A stretch of 48,540 nt of DNA. Origin: Flavobacterium sp. ALJ2 (GTDB lineage Bacteria > Bacteroidota > Bacteroidia > Flavobacteriales > Flavobacteriaceae). This document shows positions 42,882 through 48,540 of the stretch, in pieces (the first letter of the stretch is position 1; each line of letters begins with the position of its first letter). The stretch covers positions 1 to 48,540 of the forward strand of contig NZ_JADNRC010000021.1 in assembly GCF_015594725.1 (NCBI RefSeq), in the 5' to 3' direction. The notes under the pieces are model-generated. The model saw only the letters and a program-made list of their open reading frames with translations. It searched no databases and had not been told where the DNA came from. Position numbers and translations under genes: made by a program.

Positions 42882-42923
42882 AGCATAAAAAAACCGAGAT
42901 CAAAATCTCGGTTTTTTTATGCT
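42882..42923. terminator. Bidirectional terminator after gyrA-TPR operon
   Basis: A 19-base perfect stem (42882-42900 with 42905-42923, core ACCGAGAT/ATCTCGGT) with the loop CAAA and a T7 tract in the 3' arm. The A7/T7 symmetry lets it work on both strands, though the nearest minus-strand gene ends about 80 bases away. Confidence 0.93.
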
Positions 42924-43000
42924 TTGTATTTAGATTAAAAGAAGTCTGTTATTTAAGCAATTATAAGTTTTTTAAATGTAAACAGAGTAAATAATACTCT

Positions 43001-43639
43001 TTAAATATTTAAATAATAATTACAATACAGATTAATTAAGCATTCATTGCATTTTGGTTTAGGTCGGCAAGTTTCTCTTCCTAAAAAAGAAATAGCCATT
43101 CCTATTTCACCCCAAATGTCTTTTGGCAGCACCAGTATCAATTCTTTTTCTACTTTATTACCATCTTTAGACTCTTTTATGAGTCCGATTCTTGGAGCGA
43201 CACGTATAACATGTAAATCTGCAATAATCCCTTCTGCTGGTTTATTTGATTCCTTTAGGATTACATTCGCCGATTTTCTGCCAATACCTTTTAAAGCTAC
43301 CAAATCTTTCATGGTCATCGGGATATTTTTATCCTTTTTAATTGTATTTGCAATTTCGATTAGCCATTCGGCTTTAGTTCTGTAGTTTCTAACACTACTA
43401 ATATAGGTAAACAGTTCTTCAGTATTAGTTGCAACAAGGCTTTCTATGTTTGGATATTTAGCAAAGAAAGTAGGGGCAATCGAATTGATATTTGCATCAG
43501 AATCCTGAGCTGATAGTACTACCATTACTAGTAATTGATAGGTGTTTTGATATTCTAACGGATGTTTTCTGCCTTTGTACTTTGTTAGAATTGGTTCTAG
43601 AATTACTTTCCAATCTGGAGATTCACCAAATAAATTCAT
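43001..43639 (-). CDS. Endonuclease III-type DNA glycosylase/AP lyase
   Basis: 212 residues, full length. HhH-GPD fold with the hairpin LKGIGRKSANVIL holding the catalytic Lys122, and catalytic Asp141 in IIADLHVIRVAPR. It removes oxidised pyrimidines and cuts the abasic site. A C-terminal iron-sulfur cluster is indicated by Cys191, 197, 200 and 206, but the first spacing is C-x5-C instead of the usual C-x6-C (CRPKPKCNEC). Its ATG lies 2 bases after the msrB stop codon, so both are one operon linked to oxidative damage repair. Confidence 0.9.
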   Translation of the reverse strand: MNLFGESPDWKVILEPILTKYKGRKHPLEYQNTYQLLVMVVLSAQDSDANINSIAPTFFAKYPNIESLVATNTEELFTYISSVRNYRTKAEWLIEIANTIKKDKNIPMTMKDLVALKGIGRKSANVILKESNKPAEGIIADLHVIRVAPRIGLIKESKDGNKVEKELILVLPKDIWGEIGMAISFLGRETCRPKPKCNECLINLYCNYYLNI

Positions 43640-43641
43640 GA

Positions 43642-44034
43642 CTATTTGTCTTTAAAATCTATCGATAAAGAGTTTACACAATAACGCTGTTTTGTTTCAG
43701 TTGGGCCATCATCAAATACATGACCTAAGTGACTCCCACAATTGGCACATAAAATTTCTGTTCGTTTCATGCCATGACTCGTATCAGTAATATATTCAAC
43801 TTTCCCAGGAATCGATTCGTCAAATGAAGGCCAGCCACAATGAGCATCAAATTTTGAATTGCTTTCAAATAATGGTTCGTTACAAGCTCCACAGCAATAA
43901 ACACCTTTTTCAAAATGAAGATTGTATGCTCCAGTATGAGGGCGTTCTGTTCCTTTTTGGCGAAGTACTTGATAACGTTCATTACCAAGTTGTTCTCTCC
44001 ATTCTTGTTCTGTTTTTTCGATTGGATATTTCAT
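43642..44034 (-). CDS. msrB: Peptide-methionine (R)-S-oxide reductase
   Basis: 130 residues. It reduces methionine-R-sulfoxide in proteins. Zinc ligands are Cys48/Cys51 (CGAC) and Cys96/Cys99 (CANC); the catalytic Cys119 lies in RYCVNSLSIDF and a resolving Cys66 is in AHCGWPSF. There is no signal peptide, so it is cytoplasmic. It is the first gene of an operon with endonuclease III. Confidence 0.95.
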   Translation of the reverse strand: MKYPIEKTEQEWREQLGNERYQVLRQKGTERPHTGAYNLHFEKGVYCCGACNEPLFESNSKFDAHCGWPSFDESIPGKVEYITDTSHGMKRTEILCANCGSHLGHVFDDGPTETKQRYCVNSLSIDFKDK

Positions 44035-44077
44035 TGTTTTTTATTTTTTTGTAAAAAAGTAAGACTAACAAAATTAA

Positions 44078-44944
44078 TTACTTATGTTCAATAAATTGCA
44101 CCGTTTTATTAATAACATTTGCATTGCCCAAAATTTTACGATGTCCTAATCCTTCAGTTAATACTAATGTGCCATTCTTTAAATGGTCATTAATGTGAAT
44201 TCCTGCTTTTACGGCAACTTCTGGGTCGTCTTTATCGTGGATGACTAAAACGGGAATAGTTACATCTGCGGCAGCTACATAGGCTGAAAAGTCATTCATT
44301 TTTACGTTGTGTTTGTTTTCAAAATACTTACGTAAACGAATACTAATAGCTGGTTTTAATTCTAGTTTAGAAACAAAATCATCAATAATATCCTGAACAA
44401 TATCGCCACTACCTATAATAACTGCGTGATTAATATTTAAACCTTGTTTAATAGCATTTAATACAGACATACCTCCTAATGAATGTCCGATAGCCGCTTC
44501 AAAAGGGCCATATTGTTTTTCAATTTCTAAAATTGAAGCAATAAAATCAACCATATGCGTAGTCTTACCTGGAGATTTTCCGTGTGCAGGAGCATCAAAA
44601 CTAATGGTTTCATAACCGTGTTTTAATAGTTCGTCGGCAATCTTAAATAATTGTGTGCCACGCCCTGACCAACCATGAACCAATAGGACTTTTTTATCGC
44701 TTTTTCCAAATTTATAAACAACAATTTCGCTGTTAATCGCAGGTATTTTTATAGTGTTTTGTATGCTTTTTTTGTCCATCTCGAGTTCTCTTTTAGGAAC
44801 TTTATGTTTTATTGGAGTTGTAAAAAGTTTGGTTGCATATGAAGTAGCTAGTTTAGGTGAAATAAAAGAAAGAAGTTTACCCGTTGTAATAATAAATCGA
44901 GGAACTTTTAATGCTTCTGTGGGACTAGATGTTTTTTTAGACAT
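44078..44944 (-). CDS. Alpha/beta hydrolase
   Basis: 288 residues from the preferred start (MSKKTSSPTEALKVPRFIIT); the frame opens 60 bases earlier but that extension looks like noncoding sequence. Alpha/beta-hydrolase motifs: oxyanion segment LLVHGWSGRGTQL, nucleophile elbow IGHSLGGMS, acid in VLVIHDKDDPEV and the catalytic His in EGLGHRKILG. The N-terminal 70 residues may be a membrane-associated helix region (LSFISPKLATSYATKLF). Substrate unknown (esterase or lipase-like). Confidence 0.85.
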   Translation of the reverse strand: MSKKTSSPTEALKVPRFIITTGKLLSFISPKLATSYATKLFTTPIKHKVPKRELEMDKKSIQNTIKIPAINSEIVVYKFGKSDKKVLLVHGWSGRGTQLFKIADELLKHGYETISFDAPAHGKSPGKTTHMVDFIASILEIEKQYGPFEAAIGHSLGGMSVLNAIKQGLNINHAVIIGSGDIVQDIIDDFVSKLELKPAISIRLRKYFENKHNVKMNDFSAYVAAADVTIPVLVIHDKDDPEVAVKAGIHINDHLKNGTLVLTEGLGHRKILGNANVINKTVQFIEHK

Positions 44945-45092
44945 TATAATACGTTTTATAGTGCTTTTGTTTTGTATAGATTTAAAAATATAAAAGTAAG
45001 ACAATTAATAAAGACCTGAACTCGATTAATAATTTAGGTTTAAAAAAAGGTAGAAAAGATAGAATTTAGTATGTTTAATTCGTTGGGTATAA

Positions 45093-45710
45093 TTAAATCA
45101 TTTGATTTTTTATATCGTTTGTTAGTCTGTCAAAGATGAACTTAATGCTATATTGAACTAATGCTAATGCTGTTGTTTTTGCTAAAATCCTTGTTTTAAA
45201 ACCTTCAAAAGTTTTAGCATAATTGTTTCTAATTCTGAACTGGTTGTGTAATTGTGAAAATAACATTTCAATTCTTTTTCTTAATTTTCTAAATATATAA
45301 GGCTCTGGTTTATCGTTTTTTTTGTATTCCTAATTTGATGTTTACTGTTTTAAACAAATCTAATTGAATGCTTTGAGATAAGCAACCCATATCAGTAAGT
45401 AGTTTATGATTAAATATATAGTATTTTTTTAAATGAATGTCATGAACTTCTAATTTTGTACAATTTAAAGAATGTAAAACTCCATTTATAGAACAAAATC
45501 CTTGCAATATATATTCGTAAAAGGTAATTGTTTTGAGAAATACTATAGTCTTTTGAAGAAGTTGTTTAAAAAACTCATTTTCGTAGATTTTAATTCGTCT
45601 ATGACGTGCAAATTAGCAAATCTCCAACGGCATATTATCTTCAAAATCTTAAAACGGAGAGGCTAATTTTGTTTTTACTTTTTCTAAAAATAAAAACAAT
45701 TTTTGTCTTT
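45093..45710 (-). pseudogene. IS982 family transposase remnant
   Basis: Read on the minus strand in pieces, the region encodes the IS982 transposase core: LFLFLEKVKTKLASPF then a stop, MPLEIC then a stop, ARHRRIKIYENEF, GFCSINGVLHSLNCTKLEVH followed by DIH, IQLDLFKTVNIKLGI, and after a +1/-1 shift at an A8 run (about 45316-45323) NDKPEPYIFRKLRKRIEMLF up to VQYSIKFIFDRLTNDIKNQM. At least two stops, one frameshift and missing residues (around the DS of the DDE motif) show it is inactive. No terminal inverted repeats or target duplication are evident. Confidence 0.88.
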
Positions 45711-45739
45711 TTTAATTGAACTGACTTGGTTCAATTAAA
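45711..45739. repeat. 11-base inverted repeat beside the IS982 remnant
   Basis: TTTAATTGAAC (45711-45721) pairs perfectly with GTTCAATTAAA (45729-45739) around a 7-base loop. It sits at the 5' side of the transposase remnant, and could be a hairpin of the old element or a terminator. Confidence 0.6.
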
Positions 45740-46042
45740 GAAGGGATTTGTTGTTTGTTGATCTTGTTTAATTACGGTTTCTCATTTTCAAGAGAGATAT
45801 ATTAAGCTGTTAGGTTTAACCTTGCCAATAGTACTGTTTTGTTACTATTTTTTTGTTTTTTAACTTATATATCTTTTGTAATATAAATATGGTTATTAAA
45901 AAGCTTATCGTGTTATTTTTTTACCGTATTATAGCTTTTTATATGTTTTATTTTGTATTATAATAATTTGCTATAAAAGGACATGTTGTTTTCCCAAAGT
46001 AATGCTAAAGCACATGTGTTTATTTAATTTAAAATAATAATA
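45740..46042. other. Upstream region of the Calx-beta protein gene
   Basis: About 300 AT-rich bases without a gene. It contains ATTAAAAAGC...GCTTTTTAT (about 45895-45943), a possible weak hairpin, and a -7-like TTATTTTG near 45947 (one base off). There is no clear -33 element, so the promoter of the large gene is not settled. Confidence 0.45.
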
Positions 46043-48540
46043 ATGAAACAAAAACTACTATTAATTCATCTATTTTTATTGCTCTTTAGTATTTCAGGAT
46101 TTACTCAAACGGGTCCTGGAGGAGTGACTGATGGGCTGCGTATTTGGTTAAGACCCGAAATAGGAATTACGACTTCGGGTAGTAATGTAATCAGTTGGGC
46201 AGATCAATCCGGAGTAGCAATTCCGAATGATTTTGATCAAACAAATGCTTCGGTACAGCCTACTATTGCTCCGGCAGAAGTGATGTATAATTTTCATCCT
46301 GCTGTTAATTTTAATGGTAGTAATTTTATGCGTAGTAAGGTAGCAGAAGCAGCTCCTTTTACTAAAGACGTTGGAAATGGAACTTTGTATGTGGTACACA
46401 ATTGGAGATCTGATGCAGGAACTTCTCTAACGACACCAGTATTTGGTCTTGGTGATGCTCCAATGGGGATTGATCCAGGTTATAGTGCAACGAGACCTCT
46501 TATAGGGATGGAGGGGTCATATATTTTATCGCTTAAAGCTGAAAGTTTGGTGATGCGTTCTGATAGTCGTTTTACAGCCCCTGTAAGAAAATCCTTTATA
46601 CAAGGTACTGCTTGGTCTAATGAAGAGGGCGCTACAAAGATCCGATTTAATAATAGCGGACTATATAGTGAGGCAAATTACCCGGGTAGGCTATCTACTT
46701 TTGGTGGTGCTGATGGTGCGATATTAGGTTTACAAAAAAAACCAAATGGTTCATATAAAGGTTATATACAGGAAGTTATTGCTTATCAAAAACAGCTATC
46801 ATTAGCGGAAATGTTGCGAATAGATTCTTATTTAATGATTAAATACGGGATTAGTGGTAATGCTATTAATGATGGAAGGATAAGTTATCTTTTGGATTCA
46901 GGATCTAATAAAATATGGACATGGGCCGCTACTGCTAGTAATGGTGGTAGTAGATACTATTATAATGTAGCTGCTATTGGCAGGGATGATTCGAGCGCTT
47001 TGAATCAGAAACAGAGCCAATCTGTTGAAGATAATTTTCAGATAACAATAGGATTAAAAACAATAGAGCCAACCAATTCAGAAAATTTTGCTGCTTTTGA
47101 GCAAGATAAGAGTTTTATGTTTTGGGCAGATAACAATGGTGAGACTGATTTTACGCGGCTCATATCTGGTCATACTCCAAGCATGCGTTTTGCAAGAGTT
47201 TGGAAAATTCAGGAAACAGGTAAAGTTGGCACTGTAAAATTTGCTGTTCCTTTTGCAATAGGAAAAGAAACAAGTAGATTCTTTTTGGTACGCTCTACTG
47301 ATGAGACTTTTGATAAATCAGATGAATATATCCCTCTGAAGAAGTTTACTTCGGGTACAACGACTTATTGGGCCTGCGATGTAGATTTCAACGACAAAGA
47401 TTATTTTACATTGGCTGTTGATGACAATCCGGAGTCGATTGCTTTGAGTTTTACTCCTGATGATAGCACAGTAACAAAAGTGGCAGAGGGAAAAGAACAA
47501 ATGGTTACAGTAGGATTTCCTCCAGGTGTTACTTTGGATACTGATACGGTTGCTAATTTTTCTATAACAGGAACAGCCATAAATGGTACAGATTATACGA
47601 CTATTGAGAATTCTGTAATGATTCCGGCAGGTCAAAATTCAGTAACTATTAATATACAAGCACTATCGGATTTTATTATAGAAACAGATGAGACTGTTAT
47701 ATTAACAGGGACATCCGTTACATCTGCAAGTGGTGCAACATGGTCTACTGGTAAAGGCAAGAAGATAGCCATGGTAACGATAACAGATTCCAATCCGTTA
47801 TCGGATAGGGTATTGTGTTTTAGTCCAACAACAGAAAATGTAGCAGAGGGCAGCTCGACAACGTTAAAAGTAAGTTTGTCAGAGGGGATTACAGCGGTGA
47901 ATGATATTACATTCAGCTATAGAGTTAGTGGTACAGCAATTAGTGGTAAAGACTATGTAGCATTGAGTGGAACAGGAACGATAAAAGCAGGTGAAAACTT
48001 TGCAGCCATTGTTATAGATGCATTAACAGATACTATTATAGAGTTTGACGAAACTGTAATCATAGACGGAATAGGTACTATAGCAGCAGGTCCATTAACT
48101 GGATTTACATGGGATGACACAGCCAATATGGCTACAGTTACCATTGCGGATGTAACTGTTGCGGAAAATAAAGTATTGAACTTTTCTCCAACTAACGCAG
48201 CTGTTGCAGAAGGATCAAGTATTAGTATGAGAGTGAGTTTGCCAGCAGGAGTTACTCTGGTGTATCCACAGATTGTAAACTATACGGTATCAGGAACAGC
48301 AATAAATGGTACGGACTATACCGCTTTAACAGGTTCGGTAACGATTCCTGCGGGTTCCAGTTATGCAACGATAGAAATAGCTGCTCTAACAGATAATTTG
48401 ATAGAACTAGACGAAACAGTAGTTATAACAGGAGGCGATACAGAAGGATTTACCTGGGGAGGCGACAATGTAGCTACAATTATTATTAATGATGTAACTA
48501 GTCCTGCAAAGAAAGTATTGAGTATTTCTCCACTTACAAA
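46043..48540 (+). CDS. Large Calx-beta repeat surface protein, N-terminal part (runs off the window)
   Basis: 832 codons are visible and the frame stays open to the window end. Signal peptide MKQKLLLIHLFLLLFSISGF. The next 420 residues resemble the N-terminal region of flavobacterial T9SS adhesins, with a laminin G/lectin-like start (GVTDGLRIWLRPEIG... NVISWADQSG) and RIDSYLMIKYGI followed by ISYLLDSGSNKIW. From about residue 466 three Calx-beta-like modules follow (about 466-582, 591-702, 712-822; AEGSSTTLKVSLSEG, SGTAINGTDYTAL, IELDETVVITG), and a fourth begins at the edge. I expect more repeats and a T9SS C-terminal domain beyond the window. Role: surface adhesion, inferred. Confidence 0.88.
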   Translation, partial: MKQKLLLIHLFLLLFSISGFTQTGPGGVTDGLRIWLRPEIGITTSGSNVISWADQSGVAIPNDFDQTNASVQPTIAPAEVMYNFHPAVNFNGSNFMRSKVAEAAPFTKDVGNGTLYVVHNWRSDAGTSLTTPVFGLGDAPMGIDPGYSATRPLIGMEGSYILSLKAESLVMRSDSRFTAPVRKSFIQGTAWSNEEGATKIRFNNSGLYSEANYPGRLSTFGGADGAILGLQKKPNGSYKGYIQEVIAYQKQLSLAEMLRIDSYLMIKYGISGNAINDGRISYLLDSGSNKIWTWAATASNGGSRYYYNVAAIGRDDSSALNQKQSQSVEDNFQITIGLKTIEPTNSENFAAFEQDKSFMFWADNNGETDFTRLISGHTPSMRFARVWKIQETGKVGTVKFAVPFAIGKETSRFFLVRSTDETFDKSDEYIPLKKFTSGTTTYWACDVDFNDKDYFTLAVDDNPESIALSFTPDDSTVTKVAEGKEQMVTVGFPPGVTLDTDTVANFSITGTAINGTDYTTIENSVMIPAGQNSVTINIQALSDFIIETDETVILTGTSVTSASGATWSTGKGKKIAMVTITDSNPLSDRVLCFSPTTENVAEGSSTTLKVSLSEGITAVNDITFSYRVSGTAISGKDYVALSGTGTIKAGENFAAIVIDALTDTIIEFDETVIIDGIGTIAAGPLTGFTWDDTANMATVTIADVTVAENKVLNFSPTNAAVAEGSSISMRVSLPAGVTLVYPQIVNYTVSGTAINGTDYTALTGSVTIPAGSSYATIEIAALTDNLIELDETVVITGGDTEGFTWGGDNVATIIINDVTSPAKKVLSISPLT

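Noticed and set aside
45310..45507. Independent 65-residue gene
   Set aside because: It is the middle piece of an IS982 transposase that continues in other frames and across stops on both sides, so it is part of a pseudogene.
46148..48144. Minus-strand open frames opposite the Calx-beta gene
   Set aside because: The plus strand has a continuous frame with signal peptide and repeat domains; the antisense frames are composition shadows.

Overview
The window is AT-rich (roughly one third G+C) and looks like a Flavobacterium or close flavobacterial chromosome. The supporting signs are type IX secretion (T9SS) substrates with SprB, fibronectin III and Calx-beta repeats, promoters of the Bacteroidetes type (TTG, then TAnnTTTG), almost no Shine-Dalgarno sequences, and flavobacterial families such as the histone H1-like protein, fused ThrA and the zinc-protease/RimK fusion. 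Most of it is core chromosome, with accessory genes between about 12.6-17.7 kb and 27.2-33.6 kb. I see no tRNA, rRNA or CRISPR array.

Layout: 1-5.46 kb, a minus-strand operon of exported repeat proteins (FnIII protein, SprB-repeat T9SS protein, then a gene cut by the window edge) with a 10-G tract upstream. 5.9-12.6 kb, a small histone H1-like gene, a lipoprotein, YebC, a Prc-like S41 protease, GcvT and NnrD. 12.6-17.7 kb, repeat-rich spacers, a HipA-like kinase/DUF3037 pair, a HutD/Ves cupin, a GNAT acetyltransferase and two unrecognised genes. 17.7-23.0 kb, the threonine operon thrA-thrB-thrC with a Thr-rich leader peptide and an attenuator-like leader RNA. 23.4-27.0 kb, histidine ammonia-lyase and a DUF47-Pit phosphate transport pair. 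27.2-33.5 kb, a SUKH/HEAT protein, a four-gene ABC-three-component-like conflict operon, a DUF2971 protein and an XRE regulator. 33.8-45.0 kb, DUF421, RimK fusion, ClpC, GyrA with a TPR protein, endonuclease III/MsrB and an alpha/beta hydrolase. 45.1-45.7 kb, a dead IS982 transposase. 46.0 kb to the end, the start of a large Calx-beta surface protein.

The most interesting system is the minus-strand operon 28645-32010. It encodes an SMC-like ABC ATPase with a four-Cys zinc ribbon, a probable middle component, a probable C-terminal-domain (CTD) component and a 115-residue helical protein. The C-terminal tail of the 115-residue protein and the N-terminus of the CTD protein share a short motif (NNGNIE[K/R]QVN...GN[I/V]) resembling bacterial amyloid signalling motifs shared by effector and sensor pairs. 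I infer an ABC-3C system that signals to a separate membrane-acting effector through a templated amyloid fold. The second strong finding is the threonine leader peptide (10 Thr in 32 residues) with its own promoter and two mutually exclusive RNA hairpins.
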